Notes: generated by a model from the letters alone, not told the origin. 9,635 bases of DNA from JAAFIP01 sp043769005 (GCA_043769005.1 JAYVJV010000288.1:1-9635); one strand, 5' to 3'. Counted from the stretch's first letter, positions 1-6,415 are shown. Made by a program: numbers and translations.

Positions 1-452
1 ATGCCGTAGAACAGCGCCGCCACCCAGGGGATGGTGCCATAGGCGATATACAAAGCACTCAGCGCAATGATGATGAACAGCGAGGGCAGCACAAACAGCG
101 CCCCCGCTGCAATGCCACCCCGCGTGCCGTGCATCAGCCAGCCGATATAGGTGGCCAGTTGCTGCGCCTCGGGACCGGGCAGCAGCATGCAGAAGTTCAG
201 CGCATGGTTAAAGCGCCCCTGGCTGATCCAACGCTTTTCGTCCACCAGCTCACGCTGCATGATGGCGATTTGCCCAGCCGGGCCACCAAAGCTGATACAG
301 CCCAGCTTGAGCCAAAACTGTAGCGCGCTGGAAAAACTGACGGCGGCAGGTTGCGGGGACGGTGGAAGCGCAGTGGGCGCACCTTGTCCTTGGGGGGTGG
401 CTCTGGCGGTGGTACTGACGGCGGCCGCAGGAGACGAAGTGTCCTGACTCAT
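1..452 (-). CDS. chrA: Chromate efflux transporter ChrA, N-terminal part (runs off the window)
   Basis: This is the first 150 codons of an inner-membrane chromate exporter of the CHR family; the 3' end lies beyond base 1. After a Pro/Ala-rich cytoplasmic tail of about 40 residues comes the CHR signature: FWLKLGCISFGGPAGQIA, then the conserved MLLPGPEAQQLATYIGWL, then two hydrophobic segments rich in Ala, Leu and Ile. The ATG at 452-450 is chosen because AGGAG sits seven bases upstream and because it overlaps the stop of the chrB-like gene as ATGA, which implies translational coupling. Known for the family: ChrA lowers cytoplasmic chromate by efflux, and the long form has two homologous halves, of which only the first is visible here. 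Identity is firm. Whether the second half is intact cannot be seen. Confidence 0.93.
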   Translation of the reverse strand, partial: MSQDTSSPAAAVSTTARATPQGQGAPTALPPSPQPAAVSFSSALQFWLKLGCISFGGPAGQIAIMQRELVDEKRWISQGRFNHALNFCMLLPGPEAQQLATYIGWLMHGTRGGIAAGALFVLPSLFIIIALSALYIAYGTIPWVAALFYG

Positions 453-1375
453 ACGGGTGCTCCTGGTGTGGGAGAAGGCTGCCAGCTATGCCGCTCGGCA
501 CTACCTGCTACGGACTGCACACACCAGGCGTACAGCGCGTCATACACGGGTAGCATGGCCGCCAGCATGGCGTGATCGTCGGTGTGCAGCGCCGACATGC
601 CCAGCGAGGTAGCCAGCAAACCGGCGCACTGCGGTGCCAATTCGAGGTGATCGGTATCGGCACCGCGCACGATGCGGGCGAGCACATCCAGCGCTGGCAG
701 GTGCAAGTCAAACCCCTGCAAGAGCGCGTCCAAGCTGCACCACTCGCCCTGCGGCCCGGTGTGCGAAACGGGCGCACCGGGAACGTCATAGGCCACCGCG
801 TTCAAACGCTTCGCCTCGCTGAATACCTGCTCGGTAGGCACGTAGAAAAATTCGGCACGCGGGTCAATAAAGCGGCGTATCAGCCAGGGGCAGGCAATGC
901 GGTCGATCTTGGGTCGTGCGCGGGTCACCCAGCGCGAGGCCTGCTCACCCGTCACACCCCAGTCTGGGCGTTTCTGAATGGTGGGCAAAGTTTGGGCGCG
1001 CCACATTGCAATGTTGGCAGCCGCGTCGGCATCAGCATCCATGCCCTCTTTGCCGCCTTCGATGCCGCCTGCCAGCCGCTGCGCGCTCCAGCCCGTGTGG
1101 TTGAACTGCGTTACCGCATCTTCGCTGACGTTGTGCCCATACACGCAGTACGCCACCACCTTGCCTGGGTTGTGGCTGCGCGCAAAGGCCTCTACGTTTT
1201 CCGGTGTGCAGCGTACCGCACCGCAAACGATGCGTTGACTTTCGATAAATTTTGCTTCGCGCCGCACATCCAAAATCAAAGGTGCCTGGGCGTGGCCCAA
1301 CTGGGCGGTCAGCGCTGCTGGCGAGATGCTGGGGAAGGTAGAAGGGGAAACAGGTTGAGTCATAGCGGTGTCCAT
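449..1375 (-). CDS. chrB: Rhodanese-ChrB fusion, chromate resistance protein (sulfurtransferase/ChrB_C)
   Basis: A 308-residue soluble protein in two parts. Residues about 15-110 form a rhodanese-like domain: LILDVRREAKF is the usual entry strand and Cys77 in YCVYGHNVS is the expected catalytic cysteine. Residues about 149-290 form the ChrB C-terminal domain, with RARPKIDRIACPWLIRRFID and AEFFYVP as its hallmarks. Known: classical ChrB senses chromate and regulates chrA, while rhodanese-fused versions are common beside chrA in Burkholderiales and their exact role is less clear. Coupling to chrA (ATGA overlap at 452-449) supports a shared job. The start is uncertain: ATG 1375, ATG 1363 and GTG 1423 are all open, none has a good Shine-Dalgarno, and 1375 is a compromise. 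Inverted repeats cover this start region. No N-terminal regulatory helix-turn-helix is visible, so a direct repressor role is not shown by the sequence. Confidence 0.88.
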   Translation of the reverse strand: MDTAMTQPVSPSTFPSISPAALTAQLGHAQAPLILDVRREAKFIESQRIVCGAVRCTPENVEAFARSHNPGKVVAYCVYGHNVSEDAVTQFNHTGWSAQRLAGGIEGGKEGMDADADAAANIAMWRAQTLPTIQKRPDWGVTGEQASRWVTRARPKIDRIACPWLIRRFIDPRAEFFYVPTEQVFSEAKRLNAVAYDVPGAPVSHTGPQGEWCSLDALLQGFDLHLPALDVLARIVRGADTDHLELAPQCAGLLATSLGMSALHTDDHAMLAAMLPVYDALYAWCVQSVAGSAERHSWQPSPTPGAPV

Positions 1376-1425
1376 AATAAACCGATCCAGGTGGATAGTA
1401 TTGCCAGCACTTGGACGGGACACCG
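1366..1425 (-). promoter_or_regulatory. Nested inverted repeats over the chrB start
   Basis: CGGTGTCC (1366-1373) and GGACACCG (1418-1425) are a perfect 8-bp inverted repeat. Between them lies a second one, ATCCA-GG-TGGAT (1385-1396). In the minus-strand transcript the outer arms would pair leader sequence with the bases at and just after the ATG at 1375. The arrangement could be an operator or a start-occluding RNA hairpin with a long 44-nt loop. Function is inference. Confidence 0.4.
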
Positions 1426-1468
1426 TCTATCTGCAAGAGATTCGGGAGGCTGTGTTCCCGATGCGTAG

Positions 1469-1496
1469 ATATTACCGTATTTTGGCCTGCGCACAA
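1469..1496 (-). promoter_or_regulatory. Possible promoter for the chr genes
   Basis: On the minus strand TTGTGC (1496-1491) stands 16 bp ahead of TAATAT (1474-1469). Each hexamer is only a partial match to the sigma-70 consensus. It is the best candidate in the gap between metW and chrB, and it would give a leader of about 80-90 nt containing the hairpin TCGGGA/TCCCGA (1442-1461). Confidence 0.3.
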
Positions 1497-1541
1497 AGAA
1501 TTTGGTTTGACAGAATTTGCATTGGCAGAGTTTGCGTTGCC
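1497..1541 (+). repeat. Three tandem copies of a 15-bp unit between metW and chrB
   Basis: Read on the plus strand the units are AGAATTTGGTTTGAC (1497-1511), AGAATTTGCATTGGC (1512-1526) and AGAGTTTGCGTTGCC (1527-1541). Neighbouring units match at 12 of 15 positions, with no gaps. The array begins one base beyond the metW stop codon and fills the upstream side of the chr leader. No function is evident. It may be slippage-born sequence or an array of binding sites. Confidence 0.75.
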
Positions 1542-1542
1542 A

Positions 1543-2127
1543 CTATGCGCGCAGAAATGCAAACACGGCCATGCTGGCACGGGCGTTGGGCCACCAGCGC
1601 ACCACCTTGTCGTCCTGCATGCCAAATGCATCGGTCACCTGTAGCTGGTTCTTCGCCGCAAGCTGGGCAAAATCGGCAAAGGTACCGACGCGGATATTGG
1701 GCGTGTCGTACCATTGGTAGGGCAGGGTTTTGGTGACCGGCATTTGGCCCATGGCCACTTGCCACCGATTCGGCCAATGCCCAAAATTGGGAAAAGCCAC
1801 CATGCCGCGTTTGCCCACGCGGGCAGTCTCGCGCAGCATGACCTCGGCATTGCGCAGGTGTTGCAGAGTGTCGATTTGCAGCACCACGTCAAAACTCTGG
1901 TCACGGAACATGGCCAGGCCTTCGTCCAGGTTCAACTGGATCACATTCACGCCGCGCGCCACACAGGCATGCACATTGGCATCGTCAATCTCAACCCCGT
2001 AACCGGTGCAGCCGCGCGTAGTCTGCAAGTGCGCCAACAGCGCGCCATCGCCACAACCCAGGTCGAGCACGCGGGCACCTTGCGGCACCATCTGGGCAAT
2101 CACTTGATGCAAAGCGAGGTCGCTCAT
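1543..2127 (-). CDS. metW: Methionine biosynthesis protein MetW
   Basis: A 194-residue cytoplasmic protein with a class I methyltransferase fold. The glycine-rich motif I is VLDLGCGDG (20-28), followed by the acidic end of the second strand, GVEIDD (44-49). The family signature FPNFGHWPNRWQ is at 112-123, and PYQWYDTPNIR follows at 136-146. Known: metW is found almost always beside metX, and MetW acts with MetX in acyl-homoserine formation. A methyl-transfer reaction of its own has not been clearly established as far as I know. The ATG at 2127-2125 overlaps the metX stop as ATGA and has GGGGG seven bases upstream, so it is both coupled and independently well placed. Length is normal for the family. 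Expression should follow the SAM-responsive leader ahead of metX. Confidence 0.96.
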   Translation of the reverse strand: MSDLALHQVIAQMVPQGARVLDLGCGDGALLAHLQTTRGCTGYGVEIDDANVHACVARGVNVIQLNLDEGLAMFRDQSFDVVLQIDTLQHLRNAEVMLRETARVGKRGMVAFPNFGHWPNRWQVAMGQMPVTKTLPYQWYDTPNIRVGTFADFAQLAAKNQLQVTDAFGMQDDKVVRWWPNARASMAVFAFLRA

Positions 2128-3272
2128 GCAGATACCCCCTTCAGGCTATCAATTTCTTTCAAAACGCTATTAAAATAAGAGCGCACTAAAGCCATATAAC
2201 GTACGTCATCCAGCAAAAATGCATCGTGTCCGTGCGGGGCATCAATTTCGGCATAGCTGACTTCGCGCTGGTTGTCCAGCAGTGCCTTGACCAGCTCGCG
2301 GCTGCGAGCTGGCGTAAAGCGCCAATCGGTGGTGAAGCTGATCAACAAAAACTTGGCTCTCGCGTTTTTCAGTGCCAGGCTTAAATCTCCAGCGAACTTT
2401 TTGGCCGGATCAAAGTAGTCCAGCGCCCGCGTAATCAGCAAATAAGTGTTCGCATCAAAATATTCTGCAAACTTGTCGCCTTGGTAGCGCAAATAGCTCT
2501 CGATTTGAAACTCAACGTCTTGCGTCGAGTATTTCAAGTCGATGCCTTCGCGCAACTGCCGTCCAAACTTCTCATTCATCACGTCGTCACTCAAGTACGT
2601 AATGTGCCCGACCATGCGTGCGATGCGCAGGCCACGTTTGGGAACCACGCCGTGCTGGTAAAAATGCCCGCCATGAAAATCTGGGTCAGTGGCAATCGCA
2701 CGGCGTGCCACTTCGTTGAAGGCAATGTTCTCTGCCGTAAGGTTTGGGGCAGTGGCTACGCCGATACAGTGGCGTACACGTCGGGGGTATTGCAGCGTCC
2801 AGCTCAGCGCTTGCATACCGCCCAGGCTGCCACCCATTACGGCGGCCAGGGTCTGTATGCCCAGCGCGTCGAGCAGGCGCGCTTGCGCGTCTACCCAGTC
2901 TTCTACCGTCACTACCGGAAAGTCCGCGCCATACACCTGGCCCGTGTCGGGGTGGGTGTGCATGGGCCCTGTGGAGCCAAAGCACGAACCCAGGTTATTC
3001 ACGCCAATCACGAAGAATTGGTCTGTGTCCAGCGGCTTGCCAGGGCCAATCATGTTGTCCCACCAGCCTTCGGATTTGTCCTGGCCTGCATACACGCCTG
3101 CCACATGGTGCGAGGCGTTGAGCGCATGGCAGATGAGCACAGCGTTGGATTTAGCAGCGTTGAGCGTGCCATAAGTTTCATACGCCAGCGTATACGCGCG
3201 GATCGACGCGCCGCACTGCAAGGGCAGGGGCGCTGCAAACTGCATGAACTGTGGCGTGGCTGTCAATGGCAT
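2124..3272 (-). CDS. metX: Homoserine O-acyltransferase MetX (probably succinyl-specific, MetXS type)
   Basis: A 382-residue alpha/beta-hydrolase-fold enzyme that acylates the hydroxyl of L-homoserine, the committed step to methionine. The nucleophile elbow is GGSLGGMQ with Ser149. The other triad members are Asp316 (in FTTDWRFTP) and His349 (in PHGHDAFLLDD). The substrate-loop motif NNLGSCFGSTGP (92-103) resembles the betaproteobacterial MetXS group, which is annotated as using succinyl-CoA rather than acetyl-CoA; I infer that specificity from remembered relatives and have not tested it. The start at 3272 gives the usual N-terminus (ATPQFMQF), although no clear Shine-Dalgarno precedes it. 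It is the first gene of metX-metW, has its own promoter in the end of metH, and lies behind a SAM-II riboswitch and terminator. The last 20 or so codons are AT-richer than the rest. Confidence 0.95.
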   Translation of the reverse strand: MPLTATPQFMQFAAPLPLQCGASIRAYTLAYETYGTLNAAKSNAVLICHALNASHHVAGVYAGQDKSEGWWDNMIGPGKPLDTDQFFVIGVNNLGSCFGSTGPMHTHPDTGQVYGADFPVVTVEDWVDAQARLLDALGIQTLAAVMGGSLGGMQALSWTLQYPRRVRHCIGVATAPNLTAENIAFNEVARRAIATDPDFHGGHFYQHGVVPKRGLRIARMVGHITYLSDDVMNEKFGRQLREGIDLKYSTQDVEFQIESYLRYQGDKFAEYFDANTYLLITRALDYFDPAKKFAGDLSLALKNARAKFLLISFTTDWRFTPARSRELVKALLDNQREVSYAEIDAPHGHDAFLLDDVRYMALVRSYFNSVLKEIDSLKGVSA

Positions 3273-3287
3273 GGTAAAAATGGCAAC

Positions 3288-3322
3288 AAAAAACCCGAGG
3301 TCGCTAAAAACGAAACCCGGGT
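3288..3322 (-). terminator. Intrinsic terminator in the metX leader
   Basis: In the minus-strand RNA ACCCGGG (3322-3316) pairs with CUCGGGU (3299-3293), seven pairs including one G-U. A further UCG/CGA helix can form inside the loop (3313-3311 with 3303-3301). A run of six U (3293-3288) follows directly. It ends 15 bases before the metX ATG. It can stop both SAM-bound leader transcripts and read-through from metH. Confidence 0.85.
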
Positions 3323-3347
3323 GTCTATGGAGGTCAGGTCTTTAGCA
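3302..3347 (-). promoter_or_regulatory. Antiterminator hairpin competing with the metX leader terminator
   Basis: The aptamer's 3' strand UGCUAAAGAC (3347-3338) is complementary over ten contiguous positions, two of them G-U, to GUUUUUAGCG (3311-3302) in the terminator loop. After a 2x2 internal loop, GACCU (3335-3331) can pair with GGGUU (3318-3314), which consumes half of the terminator's 5' arm. It therefore excludes both the terminator and the aptamer pseudoknot. The pairing is read directly from the sequence; the switching is inferred. Confidence 0.75.
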
Positions 3348-3388
3348 GAATTTATTAGGCGCCCGCAAGCTGGTGCAAATCGGCGCAG
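3338..3388 (-). promoter_or_regulatory. SAM-II (SAM-alpha type) riboswitch aptamer upstream of metX
   Basis: Minus-strand order: GCGCC (3386-3382), GAUUUG loop (3381-3376), AGCUUGC (3371-3365), GGCGC closing P1 (3363-3359), UAAUAAA (3357-3351), GCUAAAG (3346-3340). These blocks and their spacing match what I remember of the SAM-II consensus found ahead of metA/metX genes. AGC (3371-3369) can pair with GCU (3346-3344) as the start of pseudoknot helix P2. The distal P2 pairing seen in other examples (an ACC in the loop with a GGU after GCUAAAG) is not obvious here, since ACC follows. P1 begins about where transcription should start. Rfam SAM_alpha would be the direct test. Confidence 0.83.
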
Positions 3389-3393
3389 TTGAC

Positions 3394-3422
3394 AGTATAG
3401 AGGATTCTGCTCAAGACAAGTT
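3394..3422 (-). promoter_or_regulatory. Promoter of metX-metW inside the end of metH
   Basis: A good -10, TATACT (3399-3394), lies about seven bases ahead of the riboswitch P1. The -35 is poor: AACTTG (3422-3417) at 17 bp. The hexamer position relative to the aptamer is the main support. The -10 lies 11 bp past the metH stop, and the -35 overlaps the last metH codons. Confidence 0.55.
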
Positions 3423-6230
3423 CGGTGCCAAGAGCCTGGCCATATGCGCCTCGGTCTCGCCCCGGCGTTTGGCGATGTCTTGCAACTGGTCTTCGCCGAT
3501 CTTGCCGACGTTGAAGTAAGTGGCCTCAGAGTGGCTGAGGAAAAAACCGCTGACGCTGGCCGCCGGAGTCATAGCCAGCGATTCGGTCAGGCCCATGCCG
3601 ATGTCCTGGCATTGCAGCAGCTCAAACATGGCGGCCTTGACGCTGTGGTCGGGGCAGGCGGGGTAACCGGGTGCCGGGCGGATGCCTTGGTATTTTTCGG
3701 CAATCATGTCGTCGTGGCTGAGCGCTTCGCCACTGGCGTAGCCCCACAGGTCGGTGCGCACGCGGTGGTGCAGGCACTCGGCAAAGGCCTCGGCTAGGCG
3801 GTCGGCCAGGGCCTTGAGCATGATGGCGCTGTAGTCGTCATGGTCGTCGGTGAAGTACTTTTCCTTTTTCTCGCTGCCGATGCCGCTGGTCACGGCAAAG
3901 AGGCCGATGTAGTCCTGTTTTTGTGCATCATTTTGGCCTGCAGCCCTTATGTTACTGGCGTAAGCAGCTCCTGTATTTATAGCAGATTGTGCATCCACTC
4001 GGGGTGCAATAAAGTCGGCCAGACAGCGGCTGGGGCGCATCACGCCGTCCACCGCCTGCTTTTCGGTCTGCTGGCGCATGCCATACCAGGTCATGGCCAC
4101 CTGGCTGCGCGTGTCGTCGGTATACAGCTGGATATCATCGCCCACGGCGTTGGCCGGGTAGAAGGCCACCACCGCGTTGGCGGTGAGCCAGCGGCCTTCG
4201 ACCAGGCGTTTGAGCATGCGCTGGCCGTCAGCGTAGACGCGCACTGCCTCGCTGCCAACCACCTCGTCTTTGAGAATGGCAGGGAAAGGGCCAGCCAAGT
4301 CCCAGGTTTGGAAGAAGGGGCCCCAGTCGATGTATTTGGCCAACTCGGTCAGATCAAAATTTTTGAATACACGCCTGCCGAGGAACTTGGGTGCCGGGGG
4401 GGTGTAGTTCGTCCAATCTAAAGCAGTGGCGTTCGCACGCGCCTTTTGCAAAGACCACATCGGCGTTTGCTTTTTATTGGCATGTTGATGGCGCACCTTG
4501 TCGTAGTCGGCATTGAGCTCGTCAATGTATTTGGCCGCCTGGTCCGACAGCAGGCTTTGCGCCACACTCACGCTACGCGATGCATCGGGCACATACACCA
4601 CCGGGCCCTCGTAGTGCGGCGCAATCTTGACGGCGGTGTGCACGCGGCTGGTGGTGGCCCCGCCAATGAGCAAGGGAATTTTAGCCATGCGGAAATGCGG
4701 GTCTTTTTGCATCTCGGCAGCCACGTACTGCATCTCCTCCAGGCTGGGGGTAATCAGGCCCGACAGGCCAATGATGTCGGCTCCTTCCACCTTGGCGCGC
4801 GCCAAAATTTCGTGGCAGGGCACCATCACACCCATGTTCACCACGTCAAAGTTATTGCACTGGAGTACCACGGTGACAATATTTTTGCCAATGTCATGCA
4901 CGTCTCCTTTCACTGTAGCAATGACGATTTTTCCCTTGGTCTTGACATCCCTGCCCGCCGCTTCATCGCGCTTCTTTTCTTCTTCGATGTAGGGAATCAA
5001 ATGCGCCACAGCCTGCTTCATCACGCGGGCCGACTTAACAACCTGGGGCAAAAACATCTTGCCTTGGCCAAACAGGTCGCCCACGATATTCATGCCATCC
5101 ATCAGCGGGCCTTCGATGACGTGCAGCGGGCGGCCACCTTTGGCCAGCACCTCCTGGTAAGCCTCTTCGGTATCTTGCACGATAAAGTCGGTGATGCCGT
5201 GCACCATGGCGTGGGACAGGCGTTGGCCCACCGCCACGGGCACTGCCGCGCTACCGCGCCATTCAAGTTTTTTGCTGTCGTCTTTGGCCGCGCCTTTGGC
5301 ACCCTCGGCCACGTCGACCAGGCGCTCACCGGCATCGGCGCGGCGGTTCAGCACCACGTCTTCCACCCGCTCGCGCAGTGTGGCCTCCAGATCGTCGTAA
5401 ACCCCCACCATGCCCGCATTCACAATGCCCATGTCCATTCCCGCTTGGATCGCGTGGTACAAAAACACCGTGTGAATGGCTTCGCGCACGGGGTCGTTGC
5501 CGCGAAAGCTGAAACTCACATTGCTCACGCCGCCCGACACCTTGGCACCTGGCAAGTTCTCTTTGATCCAGCGCGTGGCGTTGATAAAGTCCACCGCGTA
5601 GTTGTTATGCTCTTCGATGCCGGTGGCAATGGCGAAGATATTGGGGTCGAAAATAATGTCTTCCGGTGGGAAGCCTACTTCGTCCACCAAGATGCGGTAG
5701 GCGCGTGCGCAAATTTCGGTCTTGCGTTCATACGTGTCGGCCTGACCTTTTTCGTCAAACGCCATCACCACGGCGGCCGCGCCGTAGCGGCGCAGCAGCT
5801 TGGCCTGGTGCTTGAACTGCTCCACCCCCTCCTTCATGCTGATCGAGTTGACCACCGCCTTGCCCTGCACGCAGCGCAGACCGGCTTCGATGACCTCCCA
5901 TTTGGAGCTGTCGATCATGATGGGCACGCGGGAGATGTCGGGCTCGGACGCAATCAGGTTCAAAAACCGCACCATGGCCGCCTTGCTGTCGAGCATGGCC
6001 TCGTCCATATTGATGTCAATGATTTGCGCGCCGTTTTCCACCTGCTGGCGGGCTACAGCTAAAGCGGCTTCGTACTCGCCGTTCAAAATCATGCGGGCAA
6101 AAGCCTTGGAGCCGGTGACGTTGGTGCGCTCGCCGATGTTGACGAACAGGGTTCCCCGGCCAATGCTGACAGGCTCCAGGCCCGAGAGCTTCATGGGCGG
6201 GGTTAGGGGGGATTTGGCGGATTCAGACAT
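3411..6230 (-). CDS. metH: Cobalamin-dependent methionine synthase lacking the homocysteine domain
   Basis: A 939-residue protein that carries the methyl group of 5-methyl-tetrahydrofolate to homocysteine through methylcobalamin. Order of domains: pterin/folate-binding barrel (about 20-290, with FVNIGERTNVTGS at 29-41), B12 cap (about 330-425), cobalamin Rossmann domain with the DVHDIGKN box (His445 is the lower axial ligand), then the AdoMet-binding activation domain (about 600-939, with RPAPGYPACPDHS at 851-863). The roughly 330-residue N-terminal homocysteine/zinc barrel of full-length MetH is absent, and the upstream 185 bp do not encode it. Split MetH is, as I recall, usual in Comamonadaceae, so a separate homocysteine-binding partner should exist elsewhere. 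The ATG at 6230 has AGGTGA just upstream and gives the normal start for this form. Residues 746-770 contain a 22-residue repeat-derived insertion. Confidence 0.96.
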   Translation of the reverse strand: MSESAKSPLTPPMKLSGLEPVSIGRGTLFVNIGERTNVTGSKAFARMILNGEYEAALAVARQQVENGAQIIDINMDEAMLDSKAAMVRFLNLIASEPDISRVPIMIDSSKWEVIEAGLRCVQGKAVVNSISMKEGVEQFKHQAKLLRRYGAAAVVMAFDEKGQADTYERKTEICARAYRILVDEVGFPPEDIIFDPNIFAIATGIEEHNNYAVDFINATRWIKENLPGAKVSGGVSNVSFSFRGNDPVREAIHTVFLYHAIQAGMDMGIVNAGMVGVYDDLEATLRERVEDVVLNRRADAGERLVDVAEGAKGAAKDDSKKLEWRGSAAVPVAVGQRLSHAMVHGITDFIVQDTEEAYQEVLAKGGRPLHVIEGPLMDGMNIVGDLFGQGKMFLPQVVKSARVMKQAVAHLIPYIEEEKKRDEAAGRDVKTKGKIVIATVKGDVHDIGKNIVTVVLQCNNFDVVNMGVMVPCHEILARAKVEGADIIGLSGLITPSLEEMQYVAAEMQKDPHFRMAKIPLLIGGATTSRVHTAVKIAPHYEGPVVYVPDASRSVSVAQSLLSDQAAKYIDELNADYDKVRHQHANKKQTPMWSLQKARANATALDWTNYTPPAPKFLGRRVFKNFDLTELAKYIDWGPFFQTWDLAGPFPAILKDEVVGSEAVRVYADGQRMLKRLVEGRWLTANAVVAFYPANAVGDDIQLYTDDTRSQVAMTWYGMRQQTEKQAVDGVMRPSRCLADFIAPRVDAQSAINTGAAYASNIRAAGQNDAQKQDYIGLFAVTSGIGSEKKEKYFTDDHDDYSAIMLKALADRLAEAFAECLHHRVRTDLWGYASGEALSHDDMIAEKYQGIRPAPGYPACPDHSVKAAMFELLQCQDIGMGLTESLAMTPAASVSGFFLSHSEATYFNVGKIGEDQLQDIAKRRGETEAHMARLLAPNLS
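3921..3995. mobile_element. MITE-like 57-bp repeat inserted in frame in metH, with 9-bp target duplication
   Basis: TTGTGCATC occurs at 3921-3929 and again at 3987-3995. Between them, at 3930-3986, lies a 57-bp segment that is AT-richer than metH. It starts ATTTTGGCCTGC and holds an imperfect stem (AGC-CTTA against TAAG-GCT). Element plus one target copy is 66 bp, exactly 22 codons, and the duplicated codons read Asp-Ala-Gln both times (746-748 and 768-770). Removing it restores the spacing seen in E. coli MetH between CLADFVAP and DYIG. It resembles dispersed repeats I recall from Comamonadaceae genomes (ending TTTTGGCC, with a GCGCTTA stem). No transposase is encoded. Confidence 0.8.
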
Positions 6231-6272
6231 GGCTCACCTGTGTTAACTTTCGGGCTATTCACGGTGAGCGTC

Positions 6273-6301
6273 GTTGTAATTCAAGTTCCCAAGCCTGACA
6301 A
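6273..6301 (-). promoter_or_regulatory. metH: Likely metH promoter
   Basis: TTGTCA (6301-6296) matches the -35 consensus at five of six positions and stands 17 bp ahead of TACAAC (6278-6273), a four-of-six -10. Transcription would begin about 35 bp upstream of the metH start codon. The 185-bp divergent region between metH and the plus-strand gene shows no riboswitch that I can recognise. Confidence 0.5.
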
Positions 6302-6375
6302 ATTCCGCACTTTCCAGTAACAAGTTTGGGGCTTGTCCTGAAAAGACTGTTGTTGCAACGCTCCTTGGGGTAACA

Positions 6376-6389
6376 TGTATTTTAATACA
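6376..6389. promoter_or_regulatory. Palindrome upstream of the cyclic-nucleotide-binding gene
   Basis: TGTATT-TT-AATACA is a perfect 6-bp inverted repeat with a 2-bp centre, 26 bp ahead of the start codon at 6416. TTGCAA (6353-6358) lies 17 bp before its left arm, so the arm could serve as a weak -10 and the palindrome as an operator over it. Another 8-bp palindrome, GTTGCAAC, is at 6352-6359. Function is inference. Confidence 0.35.
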
Positions 6390-6415
6390 CCAGCGGTAGA
6401 TTCGGCATATTATCC

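Noticed and set aside
1442..1461. Hairpin TCGGGA/TCCCGA as a terminator for metX-metW
   Set aside because: The stem is only six pairs and no T-run follows on the minus strand, so it is at most leader structure.
572..1468. Plus-strand open frame (298 codons) opposite the chrB-like gene
   Set aside because: Antisense shadow of a gene with clear rhodanese and ChrB motifs; no ribosome-binding site or known domain.
1411..1644. Plus-strand frame with a pentapeptide-like repeat (EFGLT, EFALA, EFALP)
   Set aside because: The peptide pattern is only the 15-bp DNA repeat read in frame, and the frame overlaps the end of metW. No support as a gene.
2140..2200. AT-rich end of metX as another copy of the dispersed repeat
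   Set aside because: It has only short resemblance (GCTATCAATTT) to repeat ends I recall, shows no target duplication, and encodes a plausible MetX C-terminus.
4446..6062. Long plus-strand open frame (538 codons) opposite metH
   Set aside because: It mirrors the metH codons, is very rich in His, Val and Ala as antisense frames of GC-rich genes are, and shows no recognisable domain.
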